This document shows, piece by piece, positions 8,638 to 18,728 of a DNA stretch of 64,000 nucleotides; the first letter of the stretch is position 1; every line of letters begins with the position of its first letter. The stretch is from assembly GCF_007786455.1 (NCBI RefSeq), contig NZ_VNJK01000001.1, forward strand, positions 3,124,673-3,188,672, in the 5' to 3' direction. This DNA comes from Paenibacillus agilis (GTDB lineage Bacteria > Bacillota > Bacilli > Paenibacillales > Paenibacillaceae). Made by a program: the position numbers and the translations under genes. The notes under the pieces are model-generated. The model worked only from the letters and a program-made list of their open reading frames with translations. It was not told the origin of the DNA and searched no databases.

Positions 8638-9123
8638 ATGACTATTACTCAACAAATAGTTATCCAGAAAAATCAAGAACAAGTATGGCAAGCGTGGATG
8701 GAAGCAGATCGACTTGTAAAATGGTTCTCCCCTGAAGCTGAAATCGAAGCTACAATCGGTGGCAAATTTGAACTGTATTTTGACCCAACGAACAAAAATT
8801 CCATGAGTACGAAAGGCTGCCAGATTGTCCATTTCGAACCCTTTAAGTCTTTTACCTTTCAATGGAAAGGGCCTGATCCTTTCGCAGAAGTGATGAATCA
8901 GGATGGTCACCTAACTGAAGTAAACGTCACACTCCAACCTGTTACTAACGGAACGAACGTCATTGTTATTCACGCCGGCTGGCATAACCCGGATTCTACG
9001 GAAACTCAAAGAGCTATCGAGTGGCATAAGGAAGCATGGGCAAATATGCTTGCAAGTTTGAAATGCTATTTACAACCTGAGAACAGCAAGCCGCCGTCAG
9101 AAGCTAGTACAGGATGCTGTTAA
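8638..9123 (+). CDS. SRPBCC/AHSA1-type protein
   Basis: 161 residues with the START-like AHSA1 pattern: ITQQIVIQKNQEQVWQAWME, WFSPEAEIEATIGGKFELYF, and a C-terminal helix HKEAWANMLASLKCYL. The family (activator of Hsp90 ATPase homolog 1-like, SRPBCC superfamily) has a hydrophobic ligand cavity and often sits with VOC proteins in bacterial operons, as here. The tail ends in GCC, a cysteine pair absent from most relatives. The start follows CTCGGAGG. The ligand is unknown. Confidence 0.85.
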   Translation: MTITQQIVIQKNQEQVWQAWMEADRLVKWFSPEAEIEATIGGKFELYFDPTNKNSMSTKGCQIVHFEPFKSFTFQWKGPDPFAEVMNQDGHLTEVNVTLQPVTNGTNVIVIHAGWHNPDSTETQRAIEWHKEAWANMLASLKCYLQPENSKPPSEASTGCC

Positions 9124-9209
9124 CTTTCAAATGCTAATGCTATTACGCATCCTTATCCTTATCTAACACCAGCGCTCTATTTTGAGTCACTAACGAAAGG
9201 GTTCATCAG

Positions 9210-9599
9210 ATGTTATTTGAAATGACGATTCAGATTCGAGTCACAAACTTCACAGCAGGACAACAGTGGTATCAAACTTTACTTAATAAACAGCCGGATT
9301 ACGTGCCGCATGAAGGCTTCGCAGAATGGGAGCTTATACCTGGCTGCTGGCTGCAAGTTGCTGAAGGGCAACCTGCCGAAGGGAGCGGCCCCATCCGTCT
9401 AGGGGTAATGGATATTGAAACTGAACGAGATAGGCTGATGAAACAGTTGCAAATCGAACGATTTGAAATCCATACCAGAGAAGAAGTACCCGTAAAATGG
9501 AGCACTTTCACTGACCCTTGGGGTAATCGCATCGGTTTCTTTCAATACCTAAACCCAATAGAAGCAAATGAACGAATGCAAACCATTTCACGAAAATAA
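9210..9599 (+). CDS. VOC family protein
   Basis: 129 residues of VOC fold: MTIQIRVTNFTAGQQWYQTLL at the start and the closing motif FTDPWGNRIGFFQYL. The usual metal-binding glutamate near the end is replaced by the GFFQ pattern, so it may bind a ligand without catalysis. It is the third gene of the VOC-SRPBCC-VOC group, separated by about 85 bases and followed by a clear terminator. Confidence 0.8.
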   Translation: MLFEMTIQIRVTNFTAGQQWYQTLLNKQPDYVPHEGFAEWELIPGCWLQVAEGQPAEGSGPIRLGVMDIETERDRLMKQLQIERFEIHTREEVPVKWSTFTDPWGNRIGFFQYLNPIEANERMQTISRK

Positions 9600-9624
9600 A
9601 GTTGTACACATCTGTAACTAGTGA

Positions 9625-9663
9625 AACAGCCGCCAAGCGACTTTCCGTCTGGAGGCTGTTTTT
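9625..9663 (+). terminator. Intrinsic terminator after VOC gene
   Basis: AACAGCC (9625-9631) pairs with GGCTGTT (9654-9660), then TTT. It closes the 8231-9599 gene group. Confidence 0.75.
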
Positions 9664-9807
9664 AGCTTTATATGCATATCGTCGATACCCATTAGCGTTG
9701 CAAGGTCACTCCTTCTTATCGAAGGGCATATGTTAAATAAACATAATGAGCACTCTATCGCTCATCATGTATGAAGGATAAACGGCTAGCTGAAGGAGAA
9801 CAAAAGC

Positions 9808-10146
9808 ATGCCTAACTACCGTATTATTGTCGATCTGTCGGATCGGGCCTTATATTTGTTAGATGGCAATATTGTCGTGCGTGGATTTCCAGTCGGGATC
9901 GGAAAAATGTTAACGCAAACCCCTTCAGGTGATTATACGATTGTTAATAAAGAGCCTAATCCTGGGGGACCATTCGGAGTTTTTTGGATGGGGCTTTCCA
10001 GGCCGCATTATGGCATTCATGGCACAAATGACCCATCTTCCATCGGTCATCAAGTATCTCATGGCTGTATTCGCATGTACAATGAGGATGTGTTAACACT
10101 AGCTGCTCTTGTACCTATTGGTACTCGTGTTACCATTCGTCCGTAA
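9808..10146 (+). CDS. Small L,D-transpeptidase (YkuD domain)
   Basis: 112 residues forming a bare YkuD catalytic domain with the complete active site: HG (71-72) and SHGCIRM (84-90) with nucleophile Cys87. Enzymes of this family make 3-3 peptidoglycan cross-links or exchange tetrapeptide ends. No signal peptide or LysM domain is present, as in several short Bacillales homologs often linked to spore cortex or wall work. The start follows GAAGGAG. Confidence 0.88.
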   Translation: MPNYRIIVDLSDRALYLLDGNIVVRGFPVGIGKMLTQTPSGDYTIVNKEPNPGGPFGVFWMGLSRPHYGIHGTNDPSSIGHQVSHGCIRMYNEDVLTLAALVPIGTRVTIRP

Positions 10147-10190
10147 TTCATTTTGAATGAGCCACCCTTCCTCTAAAAAACGCTTTCTAG

Positions 10191-10230
10191 AAAAAATAAC
10201 CCTGATCTTTTCTCCAGAAGACCAGGGTTA
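10191..10230. terminator. Bidirectional intrinsic terminator
   Basis: TAACCCTG (10197-10204) pairs with CAGGGTTA (10223-10230), extended by TCTT/AAGA. It has an A-tract to the left and a pyrimidine-rich run to the right, placed between the convergent L,D-transpeptidase and GH94-like genes. Confidence 0.8.
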
Positions 10231-10256
10231 CTTCTTTTACAATTGGGCTATTACCT

Positions 10257-13200
10257 TTACATATAAATATTTACGATCGGTCCTGATTCTGTACGAAGAT
10301 GTTCAAACACGTGCTGACTGATACGTACACCACCATTACGATAGCGATTTTCTATTTCAGCTGCAGCTACCTCTGCTCCGTTCACAACTACTTTACGAAC
10401 CACAGTTCCGGTAATATGATACACAAAAGTGACAGGTACTCCTGAATACTCGAATTCGAACTGCATGCCATCCAGCGATCTCGGCAGTACAGGATCGATA
10501 ATAAGATCCCCATTTTCCAGTCGAATGCCAAGTGCATTTGATATAAGCTGGTTCATATAAATTCCCGGGCCGCTGGAGTAGATTCTCCAGCCACCTTTCA
10601 CTGCAACCTCACCAGCACGCAGCTTATCAAAGCCCTCCTGCGCCTCGTAGCGGGTATTGAATTTCCCATCTGAGCTGCTGAAGTACGCATTGCTTTGACG
10701 AAGCTCCGCATTCTTCACTACATTGCGAAGGCCAATCGGATTAATTGCTGCAAGCCCGCTCCATACTTCATCTGCTTTGCCGAGTTTCGCCATCGCTTCC
10801 ACATATCGAATATGAGCATGAACATACTGAAGTCCAATTTCCCTACCGAAGTTAGCCGCCTGCTCAGCACGCTTGAAGTGTGTGCTTACCCCGCCAGCAT
10901 ATGACGCTGGTCGATTCATCAACCTTACCCCGTCTGGGCAGTACAACTGCTCACGAATAATACGGTAATGGGACTCCGCTTGCTCCGGCGGCAGCAATTC
11001 GCTAATCATGCTGCGCGTCATCGGCAATAGTCTATACTGGATCCCTGTTTCTCCATCAGTTGGGTGAAGCATAAGCTTCGCATGCTCAGGCTGCTCCATA
11101 TAGACGAACCCAGGGATAACGTCCGTTTGCAGCATATATTGGTTGAAATCGCGCTCGATTCCCTCCGCCATCTCAGCCAGCTCAGCACCCATTTCCTGGT
11201 TATACGCCTGAATGACTTGTGAGAACTGACGAATCGTTTGATACGTTAACGCAACTGTCCAACTACTTATCAAATATTGCTTTAACTGCGCGTTTGCAGG
11301 CTGCAGCGTATCATCCCAATCTCCATCACCATAGGAAGACAAATACGTATCATGCAAAAAATGATTGCGAATATAGGAGATTTCCTTTTGTGCGTGTGCT
11401 AACACTGTCGCACATTCTTCCGTAAACTCGAAACTGTGCTTGCGAGTGTAAGGCACCAATTCCTCTAAAATACCAAAGTCGCGCGTAACAGCCAAATAGT
11501 CGCCAAGTACTTTCAAGGGCCACACTATAATATCGCCATGACTATCTTCTTGTTGAATGCTCGCATATTTGTCGAACATAAACCATTGCGGCCAATTCCC
11601 ATCATCTTCGTACTGATGAGCGAACACCGTTAACAATATTTCACGAACCTGCTCATATTTATGAGTCGCCATAAAATATTCAACAGGACCTTGGCAAACA
11701 TCCCGCGTCCCCCATGCAGCACCGCCATACTGCTCCAAGCCATGCGGCACGGAATAATGCACAAGCATGTTGTGTGTATACCACCAAGCTAATGCATTTA
11801 CTTTGAACAAGTCATCTTCCTGTCCATTCTGATGCGATAAACGGAATCCATTCATAACGCCAGAATAGAATTCTCGGTAACGTTCTATTTCAGATGCCAT
11901 ATCGAGCTGTCGTAAAGGCAACGCTTTGCCATCAATCAACCCTTGTACGCTCATTGTCCAATCACTGCTCTCACTTAGCTCCAGTACAGATAAGGACGCA
12001 TTTCCTTTATTGATTTTTGGAGCCAGCATACGTTCATCCAGTACTGACACCTGAGCTCCCTCAATATCCATTCGGTATGCTAAATTCGGATGTACCCCTG
12101 CGCTAAGCGAAGAGGCATCTGCGTGGAACACCAGCATATTCCCCTCTTGGCTCATATGGTACGGGATCTCATACTCATCGACATTCATCGATATTTGACT
12201 TGTTACAACAAAACGATAGCTGAGGCCATTCATCGAACGAACATTCAATCTCACTTCTGGAGAGTCGACAGTCGTAATATTCGTGATAATCAGCCAATCA
12301 TTTTCTGTTTTGTAGTACCATCGTGCGTAATTGAACCCCATCTCGAACAAAGACGGCATTGCAAGCAATCGATAAATGCCATCCAACTCTACATAAATGC
12401 GCTGCCCAGACGTTTTTGGTATATTTAGCGCATTACGAGCATTCGTCATCATCTTGTTAAAGCTTGTATTGCCAACGACTAGCTGAGAGTTGAATATACC
12501 GTACATATACGAGGTCGTCGTTATTACATTATCTTTCATACGCGCATTGTCGCCACTCATCAATATATGTCCATGAGGACGCTCTACCCGCAGCTCTTTC
12601 TCTTTCAATACGACGTGCTCATATCGTTCCGTGAAGAAGGACAGAAGCTGGCCATCCTCTCGTTCCTCCTGATAACGCTGTGGAAACAGCTGTACCAGCT
12701 CTTCATCCATAATCGGCAGCGATTCCAGTGGAACGCCAAAATGCGTTGATAACTGTACAGGCTCAAGCCATGTTCCGGCCTCGCCAAGCTTTTGTGCTTT
12801 CGCCTTGCCATTTTCGATACCAGCCCATGCTTCTTGAACTTCATTACTGAATTCTAACGTAGAAATCGCTTCGGGATGATTCTCTTTAAATAATCCGTAA
12901 AAGACAAATCGAACTTCTCCCTGTAATGGAACTCGTTCTGACTGAATTGCCGTATACGCAAATTCATATTGATAGATTTCATTGGCTAATGTCGCTTGCG
13001 TTAGTCGCTCAGGTTCGTTCGTCTCTTTATAGGACAAGCCGAAAAATTGAAAGCCATCTGTTGAATACCCGATCCCTTTTGTCAGGGCGCCTTGCTGGAT
13101 ATATGGAAATTGTCCGCCTTGCGACAAGTTCTGACGAGAACAAATCACATATCCACGGTTGTCATCTTCAAATGCAGCATGATCGATATAATGAGACAAA

Positions 13201-13637
13201 TACGCTTCGTTGCTGCGAACAGCGCGAGGATCAGCAATACCGATGTCTTGCCCATAGATGATATCTATGTCTATGTCTGCATCTTGCCCCTCTACCGCTA
13301 CATCCCAGAACCAAATCCCCTGTTCCGTCAAGGTCAGTACAACACGATAACTTACCGACGCTCCCTCTCCAGGCAGTTCGCCCTCCCACATCATCATATT
13401 TCCTTCCGTCCATACACGGCTCGTGGAACGAACGCCTAAGAGCGGGTAGGCTTTAATGCCATCTGGTTCGTATAAGCGCAAATACAAATTGTTCATCGAA
13501 CCATCGATGGAGTTGGCCAACCATTGATTTATCATTACACCCTGATAAGTCGCTTGATATAGGTCGCCACTAGGTAAGAACGTAAAAGCTAGAGGTCCCG
13601 CTTCAAGACGGATTTTGTTATTCGTCAACGTTGTCAT
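10257..13637 (-). CDS. GH94-like phosphorylase, probably 1,2-beta-oligoglucan phosphorylase type
   Basis: About 1126 residues. A long beta-rich N-terminal half precedes an (alpha/alpha)6 catalytic half with WWYTHNMLVHYSVPHGLEQYGG, GTRDVCQGPVEYF and SYGDGDWDD; the GDxDWDD region carries the general acid in GH94. Length and neighbours match the 1,2-beta-oligoglucan phosphorylases known from Listeria innocua, which release glucose 1-phosphate from beta-1,2-glucans. Specificity is inferred from length and context only. An ATG at 13661 is also in frame, but this one has GGGAG at proper spacing. Last gene of the carbohydrate cluster, 33 bases after GH3. Confidence 0.75.
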   Translation of the reverse strand: MTTLTNNKIRLEAGPLAFTFLPSGDLYQATYQGVMINQWLANSIDGSMNNLYLRLYEPDGIKAYPLLGVRSTSRVWTEGNMMMWEGELPGEGASVSYRVVLTLTEQGIWFWDVAVEGQDADIDIDIIYGQDIGIADPRAVRSNEAYLSHYIDHAAFEDDNRGYVICSRQNLSQGGQFPYIQQGALTKGIGYSTDGFQFFGLSYKETNEPERLTQATLANEIYQYEFAYTAIQSERVPLQGEVRFVFYGLFKENHPEAISTLEFSNEVQEAWAGIENGKAKAQKLGEAGTWLEPVQLSTHFGVPLESLPIMDEELVQLFPQRYQEEREDGQLLSFFTERYEHVVLKEKELRVERPHGHILMSGDNARMKDNVITTTSYMYGIFNSQLVVGNTSFNKMMTNARNALNIPKTSGQRIYVELDGIYRLLAMPSLFEMGFNYARWYYKTENDWLIITNITTVDSPEVRLNVRSMNGLSYRFVVTSQISMNVDEYEIPYHMSQEGNMLVFHADASSLSAGVHPNLAYRMDIEGAQVSVLDERMLAPKINKGNASLSVLELSESSDWTMSVQGLIDGKALPLRQLDMASEIERYREFYSGVMNGFRLSHQNGQEDDLFKVNALAWWYTHNMLVHYSVPHGLEQYGGAAWGTRDVCQGPVEYFMATHKYEQVREILLTVFAHQYEDDGNWPQWFMFDKYASIQQEDSHGDIIVWPLKVLGDYLAVTRDFGILEELVPYTRKHSFEFTEECATVLAHAQKEISYIRNHFLHDTYLSSYGDGDWDDTLQPANAQLKQYLISSWTVALTYQTIRQFSQVIQAYNQEMGAELAEMAEGIERDFNQYMLQTDVIPGFVYMEQPEHAKLMLHPTDGETGIQYRLLPMTRSMISELLPPEQAESHYRIIREQLYCPDGVRLMNRPASYAGGVSTHFKRAEQAANFGREIGLQYVHAHIRYVEAMAKLGKADEVWSGLAAINPIGLRNVVKNAELRQSNAYFSSSDGKFNTRYEAQEGFDKLRAGEVAVKGGWRIYSSGPGIYMNQLISNALGIRLENGDLIIDPVLPRSLDGMQFEFEYSGVPVTFVYHITGTVVRKVVVNGAEVAAAEIENRYRNGGVRISQHVFEHLRTESGPIVNIYM

Positions 13638-13670
13638 CTCCTCACTCCCAATCCTTGTCATCTCTATGCA

Positions 13671-15842
13671 TTACCGTACGAAATGAAATCTACACTCTAT
13701 TACATCTCGACTGTTCGATCCTACAAATACAACAAATTCTCCTGGATCGCTTGTAAACTGCAAATCAGCATGATGATAGCGAAGCTGCTCTTCCATAATT
13801 GTAAATGTCACCTTGCGACTTTCTCCGGGCTCAAGTGATACTTTCGCAAAATCTTTAAGTTCCTTAAGCGGCCTTACGACATCACCTGAGATATCACGCA
13901 CATATAACTGGACGACTTCCTCGCCTGCCAGCTCACCTGTATTCGTTACCGTCACTTCGACACGAAGCGGACGATCCACCGTCATGATCTCGTCTGATAG
14001 TACGAGCTCTCCATAAACGAATGTGGTGTAGCTCAAACCATACCCGAACGGAAGCAGCGGTGCATTCGGAACATCTAAATATCGGGATACATATCGAGCA
14101 TCTACATCCTTCGGATCATGCGGACGACCTGTATTAAAGTGATTATAATAAACAGGCACTTGTCCTACAGAATAAGGGAAGGACATCGTTAATCGACCTG
14201 ACGGATTCACATCACCGTATAAAATATCCGCAATCGCTGCCCCGCCTTCGCTGCCCGGGTACCATGCCTCAAGTACCGCATCGACTTGATCATAGACACC
14301 ATGCAAATCAAGCGGACGCCCATTAAACAGCACAGCAACGATCGGCTTATGCAGCTGCTTCAATCTTGCAATGAGCTCCAGCTGTGCTTGCGGCAGCTTA
14401 ATATCGGCTCGACAGCCGCCTTCACCGCTCATGTCTGAGTGCTCTCCTAATGCGAGCACGATGACATCTGCTTGTTCAGCCGCCGATAACGCTTCGCTGT
14501 AATGCTCCTCTGTCATCATCTCGATGCCTGAGCCTTCGGCAATTGCTACGAGGGAGTCTGGAACTTTCGCCAACAACGCCTGATCTAGGCGAACCGCGTC
14601 ATCTTTCACCCCAGTCCACGACCAGTTGCCCAAAATATCGCTGCTCTTCGCAAATGGTCCGATCAAGGCAATACGGCTGCTCGGTTGCAGCGGAAGCAAG
14701 CCTTCTTCATTTTTCAACAACACACAGGATTTAGCAGCCATTTCCCTCGATATGTTGCGATGCTCCTCACAAAATACAACCTCACGCTCAGCTTCAGGAT
14801 CAGCACCACGCAGCGGGTTATCAAACAAACCAAGCTTATCCTTCAATTGAAGTACGCGCAGTACAGCTTCATCAATAAGCGCTTCATCCACTTTGCCGCT
14901 AGCGATCAGTTCAGGCATATGATGAACATACGTTGACGTCATCATTTCAATATCAACGCCTGCTTGAATGGCTTTGTAAGCCGCCTCTTCTTCGTTCGCC
15001 GCAACCCCATGGGGGATAAGCTCCTTAATGGCTGCCCAGTCGGAAATGAGCACACCGTCAAATCCCCATTCATCCCGCAGTAAATCACGCATCAGCTTGC
15101 TGTTTGCAGTTGCCGGAATCCCATCTACCGTATTAAAAGAGGTCATCACCATTTCACAGCCTTCATCTAAGGCAGCTTTGTAGGCAGGCAAATAATATTC
15201 ACGGAGTTGGCGTTCTGACAAATCCACTGTGTTGTAATCTCTTCCGCCTTCAGCAAGACCATACGCAGCAAAGTGCTTCACACATGCAGCTACACGATGC
15301 CGGTCATTCGTAAGGTCATCCCCCTGAAATCCTCGGACAAATGCCCGTGCAAACATACTATTCAAATAAGGGTCTTCACCTGTAGACTCCATGACTCGTC
15401 CCCAGCGAGGATCTCGGACAAGGTCTACCATGGGTGCAAATGTTACATGCACACCCGACACTGCGGCTTCCTTAGCCGCAACTTCCGCACTTTTCTCTGC
15501 CAGCTCCAAATCCCATGAGCACCCGATAGCAAGCGGGATTGGAAATATCGTCTTGAAGCCATGGATAATGTCCGCCATAAAGAGGAGCGGGATGCCCAAT
15601 CGATTGTTCTTCAAATGCATTTGCTGAATATGTTTAATCTTTTCCGCGCCAGCAAGCCCTAAAGCGGAACCAGCTTGACGAACCGTTTCCTCAGTAATCC
15701 CTAACTCTTTCATCGGCCCGGTAATAACGCCATCGCTGTCTGCTCCATCATAGAAAGGAGCCGCTAATTGGAGCAGCTGCGCAATCTTTTCTTCTAACGT
15801 CATTTGCTGCAGTAAATCTACCATTCGCTGTCGATTAACCAT
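13671..15842 (-). CDS. Glycoside hydrolase family 3 beta-glucosidase
   Basis: About 723 residues with a complete GH3 layout. The (beta/alpha)8 domain has CVKHFAAYG (near 195-203) and the nucleophile Asp in GVLISDWAAI (Asp276, numbered from the upstream ATG at 15866). The alpha/beta sandwich has ILGNWSWTG and EGGCRAD, and the C-terminal fibronectin-III-like domain has VTVTNTGELAGEEVVQLYV. No signal peptide, so it acts in the cytoplasm on imported oligosaccharides, fitting sophorose-type substrates next to the GH94-like enzyme. The ATG at 15842 has GGGAGG at 8 bases; the upstream ATG lacks one. Confidence 0.88.
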   Translation of the reverse strand: MVNRQRMVDLLQQMTLEEKIAQLLQLAAPFYDGADSDGVITGPMKELGITEETVRQAGSALGLAGAEKIKHIQQMHLKNNRLGIPLLFMADIIHGFKTIFPIPLAIGCSWDLELAEKSAEVAAKEAAVSGVHVTFAPMVDLVRDPRWGRVMESTGEDPYLNSMFARAFVRGFQGDDLTNDRHRVAACVKHFAAYGLAEGGRDYNTVDLSERQLREYYLPAYKAALDEGCEMVMTSFNTVDGIPATANSKLMRDLLRDEWGFDGVLISDWAAIKELIPHGVAANEEEAAYKAIQAGVDIEMMTSTYVHHMPELIASGKVDEALIDEAVLRVLQLKDKLGLFDNPLRGADPEAEREVVFCEEHRNISREMAAKSCVLLKNEEGLLPLQPSSRIALIGPFAKSSDILGNWSWTGVKDDAVRLDQALLAKVPDSLVAIAEGSGIEMMTEEHYSEALSAAEQADVIVLALGEHSDMSGEGGCRADIKLPQAQLELIARLKQLHKPIVAVLFNGRPLDLHGVYDQVDAVLEAWYPGSEGGAAIADILYGDVNPSGRLTMSFPYSVGQVPVYYNHFNTGRPHDPKDVDARYVSRYLDVPNAPLLPFGYGLSYTTFVYGELVLSDEIMTVDRPLRVEVTVTNTGELAGEEVVQLYVRDISGDVVRPLKELKDFAKVSLEPGESRKVTFTIMEEQLRYHHADLQFTSDPGEFVVFVGSNSRDVIECRFHFVR

Positions 15843-15891
15843 CACTGTTTCCTCCCGTTCATTCATGCCTTAATAAGCATGCTGCACTTTA

Positions 15892-15905
15892 TCGAAACGT
15901 TTCAC
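15892..15905. promoter_or_regulatory. LacI/cre-type operator before GH3
   Basis: TCGAAACGTTTCAC contains the perfect palindrome GAAACGTTTC and lies between the esterase stop and the GH3 start. It matches the two sites upstream of the solute-binding protein gene, so it is probably bound by the LacI protein of this cluster or by CcpA. Confidence 0.7.
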
Positions 15906-15936
15906 CAAACAGACATACGAAATAAACCTCGTACCC

Positions 15937-16698
15937 TCATAGAGGAAGCCAATCCAATACTCGCTTTATTTTTCGATCCCAATAGCCCCATTCATGTTCG
16001 CCAGGCTCTTCTTCATATGTTATCGTTAGCCCTGCATCTATAGCATGAGCACGAAAAGATACATTGTCTTTGTACAAGAAATCTTCCGTGCCGCAGCACT
16101 GATACAGATGAGGCTGTTGCTCTTGACTAACAGCAAGTCGAGAAGCTAATGCAAATAAATCATTCTCGCTTCCTCTTAACCCATCTATATTTCCAAAAAT
16201 ACATTCCACTTCATATGGCAAGAAGCTATTGGGGCCATTGACCCGACTTACAATATCCAATCCGCCAGATAAACTAGCAGCTGCCGCGTACCGTTCAGGA
16301 AAGCTTAGACCCAGCTTGAGCGCTCCGTAGCCTCCCATCGATATGCCCGCTACAAAGTTGTCTTCCCTACGTTCAGACAAAGGAAAGAAAGAACGTGCCA
16401 CTGCCGGAAGCTCCTCGCTCAAATAAGTGAAATAAGGAGCGCCTTTTTTCATATCGGTATAGTAACTGCGGCCAACACTTGGCATAATGAGGGCAATCCC
16501 TTTATCCTCTGCATACCTTTCTACCGATGAATGACGTAACCATTCTGCATGATCTGCCCCAAGCCCGTGCAGCAAATACAATACAGGCAGCTTGCCGCCA
16601 CTACTCTCTCGCAAAGAAGAATGCTGCGGCAAAATAACTTGAATACTCGTGGACATGGCTAATGTCTCCGCATAAAACTGACATTGAATACTCGCCAA
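15937..16698 (-). CDS. Serine esterase, tributyrin-esterase/EstA-like alpha/beta hydrolase
   Basis: 253 residues without a signal peptide. The oxyanion and strand region is LPVLYLLHGLGADHAEWLR. The nucleophile Ser120 is in GISMGGYGALK, an acidic residue lies in FLYKDN, and His235 is in EPGEHEWGYWD near the end. This is the esterase-D/EstA-like family, which removes acetyl or other acyl groups. Lying between the LacI and GH3 genes, it probably deacylates decorated oligosaccharides after import. Substrate is inferred from context only. Confidence 0.82.
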   Translation of the reverse strand: MASIQCQFYAETLAMSTSIQVILPQHSSLRESSGGKLPVLYLLHGLGADHAEWLRHSSVERYAEDKGIALIMPSVGRSYYTDMKKGAPYFTYLSEELPAVARSFFPLSERREDNFVAGISMGGYGALKLGLSFPERYAAAASLSGGLDIVSRVNGPNSFLPYEVECIFGNIDGLRGSENDLFALASRLAVSQEQQPHLYQCCGTEDFLYKDNVSFRAHAIDAGLTITYEEEPGEHEWGYWDRKIKRVLDWLPL

Positions 16699-16724
16699 CG
16701 TTACCCTCTCCTGCCCGTGTTTCG

Positions 16725-17720
16725 TTAGTTCTTTGCAGCGATGACCGATTTGCGTTCCATCAGTTCAATCCCTAGCTTGTAAGCAGGATTTACTTCATCA
16801 CCGTCCATCATCTGGAACAACAGATGACCTGCTAATGAACCGGCTTCACGCTTCGGCTGGCGAATTGTTGTGAGCGCTGGACTCACATATTCAGCAAGTT
16901 GGATATCATCATAGCCAATTATAGAAATATCATCAGGAACAGAAACCGAGCTCTCTTCAAATGCTTTCAATCCGCCAATCGCCATTTCATCGTTTCCGTA
17001 AAAAATAGCCGAAGGCAGCTCTCCCTGCATAATCATCATTTTCGTAGCACGGTATCCACCTTCACGTACGAAGTTACCGCTTAACCGCCATTTCGTCTTC
17101 TCTTCAAGACCTGCCTCTTGCAGAGCCCGAAGATAACCTTCATAACGGCGTTGGTTGTCATAGGAATTAGCAGGACCACTAATATAAGCGATCGTCTTAT
17201 GCCCTTTTTCAATTAAATAGCGAGTTGCTGTGTATCCCCCTAGTTCACTATCAACTAGTACATTGATCAAATAATCACTGGATATTTCTCGATCCATAAT
17301 GACAATTGGAAAGCGTTCACTTGCACATTCCTTCAACGTATCATTACTAATGTTATGCGCAAGCACGATAGCTCCATCAGCCCTATTCTCGCGCAAAAAC
17401 TTCACAGCAGTTGAATCTCGACCACCCATAGAGCTGCATGCAATCAAGTCATAGCCTCGTGCAAGCGCGACATCTTGAATGCTCTGGATCAGTTCAGAGT
17501 AGTACGGTCCAGACAAATCGGTCAAAATAAGGGCGATCGTCTTCGTGCGGCTCCTTTTCAAATCCATGGCGAAGCCGTTTTTGCGGTAGTTTAATTGACT
17601 AGCGGCTTCCAATACTTTCGTTCTCGTCTTTGCGCTTACCTTACTGTCTCCATTAAGCGCGTATGACGCCGTTGAAAGCGCGACCCCCGCCAGCTTTGCC
17701 ACATCCTTAATCGTTGCCAT
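16725..17720 (-). CDS. LacI-family transcriptional regulator of the carbohydrate cluster
   Basis: 331 residues. The N-terminal helix-turn-helix ATIKDVAKLAGVALSTASYAL and hinge are followed by a periplasmic-binding-protein-like sensor domain (about 60-330) with the DDISIIGYDDIQLAEYVSPALTTI-type tail found across the family. The start follows AAAGGACG. It most likely binds the TCGAAACGTTTCGA-like operators at 15892, 21052 and 21230 and responds to the transported sugar. The effector is unknown. Confidence 0.9.
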   Translation of the reverse strand: MATIKDVAKLAGVALSTASYALNGDSKVSAKTRTKVLEAASQLNYRKNGFAMDLKRSRTKTIALILTDLSGPYYSELIQSIQDVALARGYDLIACSSMGGRDSTAVKFLRENRADGAIVLAHNISNDTLKECASERFPIVIMDREISSDYLINVLVDSELGGYTATRYLIEKGHKTIAYISGPANSYDNQRRYEGYLRALQEAGLEEKTKWRLSGNFVREGGYRATKMMIMQGELPSAIFYGNDEMAIGGLKAFEESSVSVPDDISIIGYDDIQLAEYVSPALTTIRQPKREAGSLAGHLLFQMMDGDEVNPAYKLGIELMERKSVIAAKN

Positions 17721-17864
17721 TAAACGTCGTCCTTTCTTTCCTTAAACATGAATATGCATTATCTAAATCAAAATAAATGGTCATTATCTTACGTTCGTGT
17801 GTTCAAAGATTTATAAATTTTTAAGCTTGTAAATTTCCACCAATCGAACTCTATACTGTCTATA

Positions 17865-18683
17865 TTACTTCATCCCAGAGATCGTGTAACCTTCAATAAT
17901 ATGTTTTTGGAAAAATGAGAAAATGATAATAATCGGTACAACCATGAACGCAGCCCCTGCCATTTGTAGGCCGAAGTCAGTACCATGCTCGCCTTTTAAC
18001 AAAGACAATCCTACCGACAACGTATAAAGAGAATCATCATTTGCCATAATGAGCGGCCAGAGGAAGCTATTCCATGCCCCAATGAAAGTAAGTATACCTT
18101 GGACCGCAAACACCGGCTTCGCAATAGGCAGGATGAGTCGGAAAAATATTTTAATTTCCCCTGCTCCATCAAGCCTTGCAGCCTCTAGCAAATCCATCGG
18201 TATCGTCGTCATAAACTGACGGAACAAGAAAATACCGAATGCCCCAACGAGCCCTGGTAGTACGATCCCTGTCATCGTATTCGTTAATCCCATTGCATTG
18301 ACGATCAAGTACACCGGAATCATCGTAACCTGTCCCGGAATCATCATCGTCGCCAGCACCAAGTAGAACATTTTGTTACGCCCAGGAAATTCGAACTTGG
18401 CAAACGCATACCCAGCCATCGCGTTGAGCAACAATCCAATAAAGGACCAAAATACAATCGTCATCGTATTTTGGAAATAGACAAGAAAGTCCATCTCCAA
18501 AAACAATCGTTTATAATTATCAAGCGTCGGCTGATCAGGAAAAATCGTTGGCGGTATAGCTGTAAATTCATTAGCTGGCTTGAAAGATGAACCGATCATC
18601 CAAATGAACGGAATCATCATAATAACGCCTCCCGCAACGAGAAGTGTTGTCATAAATACCTTTTCAAGTCGTCTAGCGGTCAT
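17865..18683 (-). CDS. Carbohydrate ABC transporter permease, MalG type
   Basis: 272 residues with six predicted membrane segments and the EAA loop EAARLDGAGEIKIFFRLILP that contacts the ATPase. The C-terminus GYTISGMK is typical of MalG/CUT1 second permeases. It is transcribed after its partner permease (45-base gap). No ATPase gene is present in the cluster, so a shared MsmX-type ATPase is expected to energise it. Confidence 0.9.
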   Translation of the reverse strand: MTARRLEKVFMTTLLVAGGVIMMIPFIWMIGSSFKPANEFTAIPPTIFPDQPTLDNYKRLFLEMDFLVYFQNTMTIVFWSFIGLLLNAMAGYAFAKFEFPGRNKMFYLVLATMMIPGQVTMIPVYLIVNAMGLTNTMTGIVLPGLVGAFGIFLFRQFMTTIPMDLLEAARLDGAGEIKIFFRLILPIAKPVFAVQGILTFIGAWNSFLWPLIMANDDSLYTLSVGLSLLKGEHGTDFGLQMAGAAFMVVPIIIIFSFFQKHIIEGYTISGMK

Positions 18684-18728
18684 CCTATTTTCCTCCTTCC
18701 CATTCCATACGGTTCAGAAAGCTGCTTC